Below, piece after piece: positions 1 to 11,869 of a DNA stretch of 64,000 bases (the stretch's first letter is position 1; every line of letters starts with the position of its first letter). The DNA lies in the NCBI GenBank assembly GCA_034509755.1, contig CM067555.1, positions 8,626,142 to 8,690,141 on the forward strand. The letters are read 5' to 3'. The translations under genes were made by a program, and so were the position numbers. The stretch comes from Anisodus tanguticus. Taxonomy: Eukaryota; Streptophyta; Magnoliopsida; Solanales; Solanaceae. The notes under the pieces were generated by a model that had not been told where the DNA came from, ran no database searches, and saw nothing but the letters and a program-made list of their open reading frames with translations.

Positions 1-1249
1 TATTTCTGATCTGTTTAAACGCTCCAAGGCTTGCATGCATGCTCTTTCGGTCTTAATACGGTGTAAGTGGGATAATGAAATTCTCTCCAGAGCATCTTCA
101 CTGTATGACCTCATTGATATTCATAGCAAAGCTGTTGCATCAATTGTCAACAAGGCTGAACCATTGGAAGCACACCTAATACCTGCACCTGTTCTTAAGA
201 AAAGAAGCTCGTGCTTGAATGGGAAAAAACATAATAAATATAGCAATTGCACCTGCTTAACTGCAGAACAATCATCGTTGCTCGAGTGCAAGCACTCAAC
301 TGATTGCAAAACTTTAACGGAAGTTTTACACTCAAGCGAGGTTGCACAGTGCACCAGTAGTAAAGGGATCGCAAATTTCCCTTTAGATGCTTCAGATTTG
401 GCCAACTTTCTGACAATGGACAGACATATAGGATTCAATTGCAATGCAGAAGATCTTATAAAGTCGATACTGGCGGAGAAACAAGAATTATGTTTTTCTG
501 TTGTATCGTTGCTGTGGCACAAGTTAATTGCATCACCTGAAACACAACCAACTGCAGAAAGCACTTCCGTTCAGCAGGGATGGAGACAGGTATGCACCAC
601 ATTACTTCATGATATTGTTGATTATATAGTGTTTAATTTGAAATAATATAATGTATACCTGAAAGTATATATATGGTACTGCAATGCTAGAGCTTGTTAT
701 CATATGGCGTTTTTAACTTGACCATCCCATGACAATTCTCACTTGAAGTTACAAATTGTTGGTTGGTCCATAGTTTTGGCATCAAAGATTTGAAGACCGT
801 GTGACATTTAGAACATAGGCAACGCCAATGCTAAAATTTAAGGAGATCACTAACCTTTAAAGTTCGGAAAATATGTGTCGCTTTCCTTCTTCATGTGTTT
901 CAATGCTACATTCTTTTCCTCCCCACCCCCTTCCGATAGCTTTCTTGATAGGAAGAGATTCTATTTGCTAATACACGTTGGCTGAAAATTAGAACAATTT
1001 TGACAGGCAATTGCAACTTTACCTCCCTTAGAACTTGTTTATGCTTTGGGGAGTTCTTTTTTTTGATGAAGTAAGGTAATTTTATAAATCAAGTACCAAG
1101 AAGGTACTGTAGAAAGTACAAAAAGGTATTACAAAGACTGCTTGTTTTTTCAACATCTAAATATATAAAACTTGTCTTTACTTGAATATAAAATTCATGT
1201 AGAATGCTAATTAATCTTATATCATATTAACTAATTATTTTAAGAAATA

Positions 1250-1625
1250 TTATGTGATGATTGGTAGTGGAGATGGCAATGATGGTGGTTGTGACTGAGG
1301 TGGTGGTTGTGGGCACATAGTAGCAAGTAGTGATGGTCATTGACAATAATGTTTGATGGTGATGGTTGATACATATAGATAGTTAATGATGGTGGTGATG
1401 ATCGATAGTTGTACGTAGTTGACGATATATAGTTGTGGCTGATAGTGGTATTTTTTGTAGTGATTGATGGTTGTTGTGGAAATGGTGGTTGGCGGCGATG
1501 GCGATGATCGTAGGCTAGTGGTGGACTGGTGGTGACCGCTGATTGTGGCTGAGGGTGATGGGTAGTGGTGATTGATATTAGTGAGCGGCAGCGATTAGTG
1601 GAGTGTATGGAATAGTAGTGAAATG
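1250..1625. repeat. Degenerate GGT/GAT-rich simple-sequence tract
   Basis: The plus strand is an imperfect purine-plus-T mixture dominated by GGTGGT, GATGATGG and GTGGTTG words. It produces a spurious His/Ser/Asn-rich minus-strand open frame. No fixed period is evident. Confidence 0.75.
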
Positions 1626-1852
1626 CCATCTTTACAAAAATCCTTGAATAGCTAGCATCTTAGTAATATTAAGAATTTGTAGTAGATCTTAATCATTCAG
1701 ACCTATTAAGTGGTTGTAAAAAACAAACACTTGAGATCTAAATGATTTAGATTCGAACTTTTATTAAGTGCAAACAAATGAGGCCTTACATGACTTAATT
1801 GACGATGCAAGGTATACATTTATAAGGTGAGATTAAATATTGAATTAATCCT

Positions 1853-1868
1853 GGGGGGGGGGGGGGGG
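1853..1868. repeat. G homopolymer, 16 nt
   Basis: Uninterrupted run of G inside the GIGANTEA intron. The length is prone to replication or sequencing error. Confidence 0.9.
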
Positions 1869-2405
1869 TGAGGGAGTTGAATATTATACCAAGGAAATTA
1901 AGATAATGTTTTATGTTTGAGTTACAGATGTTTATAGCATCAAACTTTTATCAATTTTCTGTACACTTATCCCTTACAAAATAATAAGAGAAACCTTGTG
2001 AACTAATTAAAATTTTGGTTAGAAGCATCAACTTCCATGAATTTAGATTTCACCTTGCCTCTTTTTCTTTTTTTGGGTGATATTTCCTTTTAGCTATTAA
2101 TATTATAATATGTTACACTGACTAATTCGCAATTTTGAAGGATTCAAATCCATTAAACAATTCAAGTGTGAAATCATAATTTAGCATTATCCTACTAAAT
2201 GAGTAATGTAATTCTTCCATGACTATATCCATTTCTGTTAGAAAGGGATGACAGATGGAAATATAGTTCTCAGTTAACTACTCAAAAGATAGCTGGATAA
2301 GACACAATTCTAATATTATGTTTTCTGCTATCACGACTTACGAAATAAGATTTTTAGTTTCCTTTTGAAACTGTATAATTACTCAATTTAAAACCTATTG
2401 AATAG

Positions 2406-2762
2406 GTGCTTGGTCAATATTTGGATGAAATAAAGATGAGAGTATTTGAAGTTGATCTTAAAAAGAATTGACATCAAATTCACTTGAAAAAAAAAGTAGC
2501 TTTATGAGTAAAAAACATTATTTCATTTGAAATACTCAAACAAATATCTCAATTTCTCACCAATGTTTTGAATACATAAGTTCAATATTGGAATTTCTGT
2601 GAGTCAAAAAACAGTATTTCACTTGAAATACATCTCAAACCAAATTTTCAATCTTTCATCACTATTTCAAATAATGAAGTTCAGTATTTGCACATACTGA
2701 TGGCCAAACTTCAACTTGCAAATAATGACTTCAATATTTGCAAGTGAATTATGGCCAAACAC
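2406..2762. mobile_element. Probable MITE with GTGTTTGGCCA-type ends
   Basis: The left end reads gtgcttggtcaatattt and the right end reads atggccaaacac, an imperfect terminal inverted repeat. The interior has internal repetition of 'caaatattgaagt'-like words and is AT-rich and non-coding. Flanks tag/tac could be a degraded 3-bp target duplication. The superfamily is not certain. Confidence 0.5.
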
Positions 2763-2910
2763 TACATGGCACAAACAGCAGAGCAAGGGATTAAGTAAAA
2801 TACAACTTCAAGCAAGAATGGGAAATGGTTAAAATACATGCAATTAATGGTTGTGATTACCATCAGTTGCATTATAAATGCTGGAAAAATATGACTAATC
2901 AATTCAGACA

Positions 2911-3408
2911 ATATGCATCTTTTGCAATAGTACCTTAAAAAGCACAAGATACATAATTAGCTTTTACTAAAATGAAGCTTTTGCGGGATTACCTTAAAAC
3001 ATAAGATACTTATTAGCTTTTACCAATGTTAAATCCTACATTGGTTGAGGGAATGGGTTGTGGTCTCCTTGTATGATCTTGGGAAATCCTTTTTTGGATC
3101 GTCTGCCCTAGGTTTATTTCTTCGCATGGTTTCAGAGCCAACGACGATGCCTGTAGTTGTGTTTCTCAAATGTTGGGCCCCTGTGTTATGCTATCCATGC
3201 TTTAGTTGTCCAGTGATGTGTGTAGGAGGGGTGTTAAGTCCTATTGAGGAAATAGGTTGTGATCTCCTTATATGGTCTTTGGGAAATCCTTCCCTTATGA
3301 GCTAGCTTTTGGGGTTGAGTTAGTCTCAAGATCCATTTCTTTACAACCGAAAAGCAGCTTTTGCACTGCTACCTTTTAAAATATAAGACGCTTATTAGCT
3401 TTTTACAG
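2911..3408 (+). repeat. Triplicated 3' splice-site region (about 50-60 bp units)
   Basis: Three copies of a unit that runs from 'cttttgc' through 'accttaaaa' to 'attagcttttac' end near 2968, 3023 and 3408. Only the last copy ends in TTTACAG and serves exon 3409-3486. The earlier two read TTTACTA and TTTACCA, so they lack AG. A TRIM element is inserted between the second and third copies. Confidence 0.8.
3027..3345 (+). mobile_element. TRIM (terminal-repeat retrotransposon in miniature)
   Basis: A complete 319-bp non-coding LTR element. The 5' LTR is 3027-3126 (TGTTAAATCC ... TTCGCA), followed directly by a primer binding site TGGTTTCAGAGC at 3127-3138, close to the usual complement of initiator tRNA-Met. 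A short internal part ends in the purine tract GTAGGAGGGG at 3222-3231, and the 3' LTR is 3232-3345 (TGTTAAGTCC ... TTTACA). Flanks ACCAA (3022-3026) and ACCGA (3346-3350) fit a 5-bp target duplication with one mismatch. The LTRs are diverged, so the insertion is not recent. Confidence 0.85.
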
Positions 3409-4172
3409 GTCGTTGACGCACTATGCAACGTTGTATCAGCATTGCCTGCAAAAGCTGCAAAAGCTGCAACAGCCGTTGTTCTTCTGGTCCAGATTTTGCT
3501 TTTTTTTTTTGAATTTGATGATATGAATATGAACTTTTTTTTTCTTGAAAGATACATTAGATTCTTCACTATTCCTCTAGAAAAAAGAGAGAATATGAAC
3601 CTTTTTTTGCAGCAGCCGATTTTAAGCTCAATTTCTGTTAGTTGGATCCATAAGGCTTTCACAGATGTACATGCTTTCAAATTTCACATTTTTGTCCATA
3701 AATAATTTGTGGCCACATATTTATAAAAGATATACATTTTAGATGTTTTTGTGCTGTGGGATACTTGTCTGCCTCGTGAAGCTTTTTTGATTTCCATCTT
3801 TAATCATATTGTAACTTTGTGCCTAGTCATTTCGGTCTTCATCACCATATCTGTTTAGTCACTTTCCTTGCTTCATGTACTTGTCAGGCGGACAAGGAAT
3901 TGCAACCATGGATTGCCAAAGATGATGATCTTGGTCAGAAGATGTGGAGGATAAACCAACGAATTGTGAAATTGATCGCAGAACTAATGAGGAATCGTAA
4001 TACACCGGAATCTTTGGTAATTCTTGCTAGCGCACCAGACCTCCTTTTACGGGCCACAAATGGGATGCTTGTAGACGGAGATGCATGCACCTTACTGGTA
4101 ATAACAACTTCAGTTAAATCATTCCCTATTTCTCATTGAAGTTAATCTTTGATTCAGCAAAGCTATGACTTT

Positions 4173-4611
4173 GGGTGTGTTTGGTATGAAGGGAAATGTT
4201 TTCCATGGAAAATGTTTTCGAAAATGTTTTCTTGGAAAACAAGTGGGTTCTTACTTATTTTCTAGTGTTTGGTAAGGAAGGAAAAAATATCATCCTAAGA
4301 GAATTTGTATGTGATCTAGGAAAACACTATGGCGGTGGAATGGAGTGGGGAGTGGGGTTTTCGGGGTGGCGGGGGGTGGGTCGGTCAATGGGTGGGGGTT
4401 GAGGGCGTTGGATGGGTGGGTGGGAAGAGGCAATGAACTTGGAATGTCACTTATGTAACTTGTTTTCTCTACTTCCATTAAAGTTATTTTCCTCATTTTT
4501 GAGGAACTTATTTTCCTAGAAAAAATGTTTTCCAAAGATTTTGGCCAACCAAACATAGGAAAATTGGAAAACATTTTCTGGAAAATGTTTTCTTCCATAC
4601 CAAAGACACCC
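4173..4611. mobile_element. Tourist-like MITE in a GIGANTEA intron
   Basis: Ends are GGGTGTGTTTGGTATGAAGG and, inverted, TTCCATACCAAAGACACCC. Subterminal inverted blocks GGAAAATGTTTTCC / GGAAAACATTTTCTGG extend the hairpin. Flanks ctt/ttt would fit a degraded 3-bp duplication. The interior is a G-rich strand (4330-4430) without coding content. A relative lies at 34241-35740. Assignment to PIF/Harbinger is inference from the end sequence. Confidence 0.75.
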
Positions 4612-5225
4612 TTTCTATATGCTCGGGAGTTCCAAGTAATATGATGTGTCTGAATGGCAATTGATTGATCATCATATTTTATTTCTTTTTCATTTTTTGT
4701 AAATTTTCTTGCTTGCAATTGAACATTGTCGAGCAGCTTCTGGAAGTGATAGCTAGGGCAATACAACCCGTGCTTGAGTGGGGAGAATCTGGATCAGCAA
4801 TCGTTGATGGCCTGTCAAACTTGTTGAAGGTAATATCTCTTTACCTTGGTAAAATGATTTTTTACCAGTGAAAATTCTCTTATCACATTTAAGATGATAT
4901 ATACTTATTGTTAATATATTGCAGTGCCGCTTACCGGCCACAGTTTGTTGTATTTCTCATCCAAGTGCTCTCGTACGCGCTCTCAGCACGTCAGTCCTTC
5001 GTACCATTATGCATGCTGGTTCAATAAAAACTAGAGCTAAACGAGCAGATGTAAATGGTGTCAGTGGTCCTGCTTATAAGTACTTAAAACATTGGCACTA
5101 TTAACTGGCAAAGGGATATCGAAAAGTGTTTGACGTGGGAAGCTAACAGCCAAATTGAAAATGGAATGTGTACACAATTTCTTGATATGGCTGCTAAGGA
5201 ATTAGGCTGTACTATATCCATTTGA

Positions 5226-6428
5226 TCTAACTTAATATAATGGGGCGGTATATTAGTTTTCTTCCCATGATTTGCCACATGAAATTCACAAGATTAGAAA
5301 GTGACTATCTATGGGCATGAGGATGGAGAAAGGGGAAAGAGCTTTAGTTACAGTCAGGAAATGAGATTAGTGTCCTTTTGGCATATCCATGATCATGGAA
5401 ATATAGGTAGTCCTTATCTGGTTGTATTTTTTTATTTGGTTCAGTTTATGTTTGATGTATTGTGAAAATAGGATGAATAACAGTTGAATATGCAGTGTGA
5501 TCAACAAAAGGGTGCCTTTAAGTCACCTCCTTGTATTAACCATGTCCGATTTATTTGCCTGTTTATTCAGCAAGTTGGTCTTTTTTCTTTCCAACCTTCT
5601 ACCCTTTCCTCTTTATTGATAATAGAAAAAAGCAATATATCAGGAAGTAAAGAATCTAAAACATAATAAGACTTTCTACAAATGGAATATAGTTGTCTAT
5701 ACTAGCCGAAACCTTATGAGTGCAACAAAAGAAACTGGTAATGAAATGCTACTCAACAAATTTACATAATCCTGCATTGCCTATTGCAACTTCGTGTACA
5801 AACCGGAATCTTATCTCCAACAAGCGTGTTCTCACCTGACAATGTAGGAGGAAGTGGTCCACGTCTTTGCGAGAATATTGCACACCAAACATCTGCTAAC
5901 ATAAGTAATCCTCCTTTTACTAAATATTTTTGCTGTCTGTATTCTTTTCCTATCTTCCAACCAACTAAAGAGTACCCCTTTTTGGTTCCGTTTGAAAACC
6001 CGATTCCTCTATCACCAAGAGCTTGTTGCCTTAACTTCTACTGTGTTTGCAAGGGGTGACTTCTGGTTTAGATATATGATTCAACATTCACATGAAGCCC
6101 CAAGTCTAGTAAAATAATAGTGACCATAAGTTGCTGCACTTTTGAGCTTAATCATTGCTTAATCCATCCATACCAGGCTCCCTATCCACCCCACCATCAC
6201 CTCTCTGAAAACCATGTTTACGTGAGTGGTGTTTCAATTACTCAATCCGCGCAACAGATTTAGTTGAGTAGCTAAAGTTTTAATCACCTCTTTGTTGTAT
6301 GCATATATGATCAAATTGATTAGAAGTCCCAAGTAGGACTTATGATTCTAAATAATGCGTTCTGCGGGTTAATCTCTAAAATTTGAATTTAGTTGCACTA
6401 ATCAAGATTCAACACACAGAAACAACAG
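5226..6428. other. GIGANTEA 3' flank and intergenic DNA
   Basis: Contains the presumed 3' untranslated region and then unassigned AT-rich DNA. A 91-codon plus-strand open frame at 5784-6059 (contains PDNVGGSGPRLCENIAHQ) is less AT-biased than its surroundings, but I do not recognise it and see no flanking exons. No element ends are found. Confidence 0.5.
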
Positions 6429-6602
6429 TATTAACGTGTACATACCTTACCATATTTAGAATATATTTCATATATGGTGTAATATTTAGTGATGCATAAT
6501 TATGATAGATATATGATCCTTATTGTATTAGGGTTCCACATTGTACATTATATATATTTGTATTAATGAGAAAGACTCTCAAGGGAGATTAATACATTCA
6601 CA
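6429..6602 (+). repeat. 5' LTR of copia element 6429-11482
   Basis: Begins TATTAACGTGTACAT (TG mutated to TA) and ends ATTAATACATTCACA, directly before the primer binding site. It matches 11307-11482. Confidence 0.85.
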
Positions 6603-6705
6603 TGGTATCAGAGCCAAAACCCTAACCTAGAAAAATCCTCTTTGCCGCTGCCCCCCTAATTCTTCCTCTTCGGCCGACGGCTTCTCGATTTTTCTAAATA
6701 TTCCT

Positions 6706-7419
6706 ATGGATCCTTTGGCTACTCCCACATCTCCCGATGCTTCCACTTCTACCCCATTCGTCATCCAAACACCTCCCCCAACCCTCTCCTCACCATCCTT
6801 CCATCCGGCTCTCGCCGTTACTAACATCAAAAATTTTATACCTTTAATTTTTTATCAAGAAGATGGCCAATACTGGTGATGGATGGAACTGTTTTGAATT
6901 CATATATGTGTATATTATGCGCTTGATCATATAGACGACTCTTTCCCCCGCCCTCCTGATATGGATCACATCACATGAAGTCGTCTCGATGCCGTGGTCA
7001 AACAGTGAATATATGACACTATATCCAAGGATTTACTATACACAATCATGAAAATGGGTGCCTCCGCCCGTGAGTTATGGACATATTTGGAAGAAAATTT
7101 TCAAGACAACAAGAACACTCACGCAATGTACTTGGAAGACTATTTCAACAACACCTATCTTGAATTTTTTTCTAATATGTCTGAGTATTGCAAGCAGTTG
7201 AAACTGGTGGCAGACCAATTGTCCAACGTCGGAACGCGTGTTTTCGAATCAAAGATGGTCTTACAATTGGTTGCAGGCCTACCAAAGGGTGAATATGACA
7301 CTCTAGCCACGATGATACAGCAGGCTGACCCTCTACCAGTTTTAACAAAGCCCGTTCGCAATTACCGTTGGAGGAGACCCGACGTGCGAAGAAAAACGAG
7401 CACAACCAAAAGGCGTTAG
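6706..7419 (+). pseudogene. copia gag remnant
   Basis: A start at 6706 opens MDPLATPTSP and is followed by the AVTNIKNFIP motif typical of copia gag. A TGA follows QYW near 6880. The UBN2-type gag core continues at 7048-7419 (ARELWTYLEENFQDNKNTHA, SEYCKQLKLVADQL). The downstream basic region (7423-7800) is frameshifted and has no clear zinc knuckle. Confidence 0.8.
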
Positions 7420-7820
7420 CAGTTGACACGCCTACGCCAAATAACATTGCCACCGGCCAGCCAACACTGTCGGAGAAAGGTCAGCCGCGGTAGAACCGCG
7501 ATGGCAGAGGCGACAGAGGTCGTGGCAATGGACGTGGTGGTAAGGGTCATGGGAAAGGTGGCAGGGCCCAACAGCCGCAGCAGCCCACCTCATCTGCCTC
7601 GTGAATCGGCCCAACAAACAGTTTCCAGAACCAGAATTAGGCTGCTTATCCGGTCTATTCACCAGCCCAATTCCCATTTCAGCAACAAGGCTTACTTGGC
7701 CCAGTTCTAGGGTACCGTCTAGCCCAATTCCAACAACACCAAGACTATGTCGCACAAGCCCAGTTCCCGCAGCAGCCCACTGGTTTGGTCTCCTCTGATT
7801 TGGGCTAGGCTTTCAGCAGT

Positions 7821-9118
7821 TTGAACTTGCAGCAACCCGATGACAATTGGTACATGGATACGGGGGCCACTTCTCACCTCACCCGTTCTGCAGGTAATCT
7901 TCCCAAACTATTTCGTCTAAAGCATCCTCAATATATAACTATCGGTAATGGCCATCACATTCCAATTAAGGGTTATGCTACCACTTACACTCAGCCACCT
8001 CACCCACCATTTTCCCTCAATAACGTGTAATATGCTCCAAACATCATTAAGAGTTTAATTTCTATCCGCAAATTCACTCATAATAATTCCGTCTCTGTTG
8101 ACTTTGACCCTTTTGATTTTACTATGAAGGGTCTTCGTACGGGGACACCTCTTACGAGATGCAATAGCACGGAGGATCTATATCCTTTTCCATCCACCTC
8201 CGCGGCCAGATCCTGCCCCTATCTCTTTAGCTGCTATCTCTCCATCAACGTGACATAATAGGCTTGGACACCTAGGAGCCCCGGTTTTTTATTTTCTTAG
8301 AAGCAATAATTTTATTAAATGTAATAATGGGAAACTTGCCCAGCACTGTGTTTCTTGCTCTGTAGGCAAACATGTTCGTCTTCTTTTTAAGCCATCTACA
8401 AGTGTTATGTTTTCACCATTTGATAGTATTCATGTTGATTTATGGACATCTCTTATCTCTAGTTCAAACGGTCATAAATATTCTCTCGTCATGTTAGATG
8501 ATTTTTCTCATTTTATTTGAATTTACCCATTAAAATTTAAATATGAAGTGTTTGCCAAATTCCTCGAGTTTTGTGCCTTTATCAAAACACAATTTGAGAA
8601 GAATATTAAATCCTTTCAGTGTGATAATGACCGTGAATTCAATAACTATGTTTCAACATTTTTGTACAAATAATGACATAGTTTTTCGATTCTCGTGTTC
8701 TCACACCTCCCCTCAGAATGGCAAAGTAGAATGAATCATCTGTACTATAAATAACATGGTTCGTACTCTACTGTTTCATGCCTCTCTACCTCCGTATTTC
8801 TGGGTCTATGCAGTCAAAATGGTAAAATACGTCCTAAATATTTTACCAACTAGCACTCTTCACAACATGACCCCAACAGAAATACTATACAGTCGGATCC
8901 CCACTTATGATCATATTCGGATTTTCGGTTGCATGTGTTTCCCCAACCTTGCCTCTACTGCCCCTCACAAATTAGCACCCCGAACCACTCCATCTGTCTT
9001 CGTAGGGTTTCCGTCTAATCATAGGGGCTATATGTGCTATGATGTGTCCACCCGTCAAATTCACGTCTCTCGTCACGTTACATTTGACGAAATGGTCTTT
9101 CCCTTCGCAAATATCTAA
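7821..9118 (+). pseudogene. copia protease and integrase remnant
   Basis: The aspartic protease motif WYMDTGATSHLT is at 7850-7885. A degraded GAG-pre-integrase zinc region (HNRLGHLGAP, then CVSCSVGKH) follows around 8235-8370. Integrase core pieces are at 8543-9118 (SHTSPQNGKVE, RTLLFHASLPPYFW, IRIFGCMCFPNL). Several stops (for example after FIY near 8518 and after GKVE) break the frame. Confidence 0.8.
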
Positions 9119-9779
9119 AAATTTCGTAACACATACTACATATTTCTAGAGGCTGATACCTCCCCCGTCGTCCTCGAACAACTCTACCGTCCTACCACCA
9201 CTGGTCCACCGTCGGCCTCCCCGACACCCGTCACTGCCACCACCGGCAGTGACTCCGCTCTGCCACAGTCAATGCCTGTCCCATTTCTACCACCGGAAAT
9301 CACAACACCGTCTCACCGTCTACTCCGACTAACACACAGAGCTCCCACCGGCACAGTCAACCACTGCCAATCGTGTCACCGTCTCACCGCCATTCCGAAA
9401 CCCCATCCCACCCAGTTCACGGAACCCAGACCGACACACCCACACCACCACAACTGAAACCCATCCCAACCCACCACCGACTTCATACCGCGCAACTCCT
9501 AGCCCACACCACGTCGATCTGCCCATATCGCCGCCGCCACCACAACCACCGTCAAGTCTAGAAACCACACCCCGACACTCCACCCTATCGTCAAACCTAG
9601 TTCCCCGTCATACCACGCCCCGTCGCTCAGTTCCCAAAACCAGAATCCACCCCTAAATACCGACAGTACCTCTGCCCCCACCCACCGTACGAAAACGCGT
9701 GCTCAACACGAGATTTTCAAACCCAAAGTCCAGTTTAACTTGTCCACCCAAACCATTTCACATATTCCCCAAAACTCAA

Positions 9780-11312
9780 AATTAGTCAAACTAGACCCAA
9801 ATTGGAATGCCGCCATCTGTGAGGAATTTGATGTTTTAACGAAACAACACATATGAGATTTGGTTCCTAGACCGGAGGGGGTTAATGTGATCCGTTGTAT
9901 GTGGCTTTTTCGTCACAAATATAGAGATAGTGGTGACCTATAGAGGTACAAGGCAAGAGTTGTGGCTAATGGCACTAACCAACATGAAGGCGTTGATTGT
10001 GGTGAGACGTTTCGTCCGGTTGTTAAATCGGCTACCATTCGCACAATTCTGAGCATTGTTATGAATAAGCATTGGCCGATTCATCAGCTGGATGTGAAAA
10101 ATGTATTTCTACATGGGGATTTAAAAGAGACTGTTTACACGCACCAGCCACCTGACTTTGTCCATCCAACAACCCATCAATATGTATGCCGCCTCCGTAA
10201 GTTACTTTATCGTTTGAAACAAGCCCCTAGAGCGTGGTATGATCGCTTTGCACAGTACATTATGCGGATTGGGTTTGTATGTAGTAAGTGTGATAATTCT
10301 CTCTTTATTTTTCATCGAGATAATAGCACCGCTTACTTGCTGTTATATGTGGATTACATTGTTCTTACTGCCTCCCCTGATTTGTTGAAAAGTGAGATTA
10401 TTACTTTGCTCAAAACCGAATTTGCCATGTCTGACTTAGGAAAGTTGAGTTATTTTTTGGGGATATCAGTGACTAGATCTGCAAATTCGATGTTTTTGTG
10501 TCAGCGCAAATATGCAGAGGAGATAGTATACAGGGCTCAAATGACAAACTGCAAGATAATGTCTACTCCGGTTGACTCTAAATCAAAGCTTAATGTTGTT
10601 GATAGTAACCCTGTGTCTGATGCCACACTTTACAGGAGTCTTGCAGGTGCACTACAGTATCTCATGTTCACCAGGCTTTATATTGCTTATATTGTTCAAC
10701 ATGTATGCTTATTTATGCATGCCCCCATGGAGCTTCATTTTACTACTCTTAAGCGTGTCATTCGATATGTTAAGAGCACACTTGATTATGGATTGCACCT
10801 CTACCCTTCAGCACCGACCATGTTGTTATCATATACGGATGCTTATTGGGAAAGCTGTCCGGACACGTGACGCTCCACCTCCGGCTACTGTGTTCTTAGG
10901 GGATAATCGCATTTCTTGGTCTGCCAAGCGGCAAGCCACCCTATCCCGTTCGAGTGCAGAAATAGAGTACCGAGGCGTGTCTAATGTTGTTGCTGAGATC
11001 TGTTGGCTTCGAAACCTTCTTTTGGAGCTACAATATCCTTTGCGTAAGGCGTCTTTAGTTTACTGTGATAACATATCTGCCATATATTTATCTCATAACC
11101 CGGTTCAGCATCAGCGAACCAAACACATTGAGATGGATATACACTTTGTTCGTGAGAAGGTTGCCCTTGGTCAAGTTAAGGTGTTACATGTGCCTTCTTC
11201 ATATCAGTATGCAGATATATTCACAAAAGGCCTTCCTAGACAGCTCTTCCTCGACTTCAGATCCAGTCTTAGCATCTGGGCTCCTCCCGCTCCGACTAAG
11301 GGGATGTGTTAA
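9780..11312 (+). pseudogene. copia reverse transcriptase / RNase H remnant, catalytic motif mutated
   Basis: The RT core is open at 9962-10870 (VDCGETFRPVVKSATIRTIL, HQLDVKNVFLHGDLKETVY, LKQAPRAWYDRF). The polymerase active site reads LLYVDYIVL instead of YVDDI, so one catalytic aspartate is lost. RNase H continues to 11312 (SWSAKRQATLSRSSAEIEY, KHIEMDIHFVREKV, ADIFTKGLP). A frame change near 10865 breaks CPDT from the RNase H part. Confidence 0.85.
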
Positions 11313-11482
11313 CGTGTACATACCTTACCATAATTAGAATATATTTCATATATTGTGTAATATATTAGTGGTGTATAATTATGGTAGATATATGATCCTT
11401 ATTGTATTAGGATTCCACATTATACATTATATATATTTTGTATTAATGAGAAAGGCTCCACAAGGAAATTAATACATTCTTA
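11307..11482 (+). repeat. 3' LTR of copia element 6429-11482
   Basis: Begins TGTTAACGTGTACATACC after the purine tract and ends ATTAATACATTCTTA. Confidence 0.85.
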
Positions 11483-11869
11483 CCAGCAGTTTACAGCAAG
11501 CATGAAGAAATTCCTCTATATGTGATATACAAGTTACTCAAGGCTCCGTTTGAAAAATACTAAATTACATGTAGATATTGCTAACTGACAACTACTGGAG
11601 AGGGCAAATGCAAGGGAAAAAAATAAAAAATTAATCACTATAAATTATATCTCAGCTCAAAGGAAGAATGAGGGGAAACTAGGCTCTACTCCGAAGTTTC
11701 AATCCCTTCCAATGGAGTTATACTATCAGCAAGAATAAAAAAAATAGGACTATAAAATTAAGAATAATCTAACTGACTGGATTTGGGTGGCGCATCCAGA
11801 GTCAGCCGACTAAAAATCCCAGTATTTTCTATCTCTCTTCTGTTCAGCTTTTTAAGTTTGTCGAAATTC
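11483..11869. other. Intergenic / 3' flank of the transporter relic
   Basis: About 390 bp of AT-rich sequence just beyond the last transporter exon, presumably its old 3' untranslated region. No other feature is seen. Confidence 0.4.

Larger units (their letters stand above)
590..3408 (+). other. GIGANTEA intron (2.8 kb), repeat-rich
   Basis: The interval lies between GT at 590 and AG at 3408. It holds a degenerate GGT/GAT simple-sequence tract (1250-1625), a 16-base G run (1853-1868), a probable MITE (2406-2762), three tandem copies of the 3' splice-site region and a TRIM element. No conserved coding sequence is seen; open frames in it are simple-sequence or AT-rich artefacts. Confidence 0.8.
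2..5225 (+). pseudogene. GI: GIGANTEA 3' part, five exons visible, frameshifted near the C terminus
   Basis: GIGANTEA is a plant-specific circadian protein that acts with F-box partners of the FKF1/ZTL type in photoperiodic flowering (family knowledge). Exons inferred from splice signals: 2-589 (the window opens inside it; MHALSVLIRCKWDNEIL, then DASDLANFL), 3409-3486 (VVDALCNVVSALPAKAA), 3888-4097 (ELQPWIAKDDDLGQKMW), 4734-4829 (QPVLEWGESGSAIVDGL) and 4925-5225 (CRLPATV, SIKTRAKRADVNG). All junctions are phase 0. In the last exon an extra A around 5085-5089 shifts the frame after GPAYKYL and gives a stop at 5102-5104. The expected C terminus (NWQRDIEKCLTWEAN ... AAKELGCTISI) is still readable in the next frame to TGA at 5223-5225. 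The second exon's donor would be CTG|GTCCAG, which is weak. Identity as GI is very likely; whether it is a dead copy, a functional allele with a shortened tail, or an assembly error is open. Confidence 0.88.
6429..11482 (+). mobile_element. Decayed Ty1/copia retrotransposon (Ale-like)
   Basis: Full-length but dead element of about 5.05 kb: 5' LTR, primer binding site TGGTATCAGAGCC (6603-6615), gag, protease, integrase, reverse transcriptase and RNase H in copia order, a purine tract AAGGGGATG before 11307, and the 3' LTR. Stops and frameshifts occur throughout. The two ~175-bp LTRs differ at roughly a dozen sites by eye, which points to an old insertion. A clean target duplication is not visible. 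The short LTRs and MDTGATSH protease motif suggest the Ale lineage (inference). It lies between GIGANTEA and the transporter relic. Confidence 0.9.

Noticed and set aside
1240..1629. 129-codon minus-strand open frame rich in His, Ser, Asn
   Set aside because: It is the shadow of a degenerate GGT/GAT simple-sequence tract inside a GIGANTEA intron; composition is fully explained by the repeat.
4290..4766. 158-codon minus-strand open frame
   Set aside because: It spans a MITE and part of a GIGANTEA exon in antisense; no homology.
5784..6059. 91-codon plus-strand open frame downstream of GIGANTEA
   Set aside because: Composition looks somewhat coding, but I recognise no family, see no splice partners and no promoter or polyadenylation context, so it is only mentioned within the flank.
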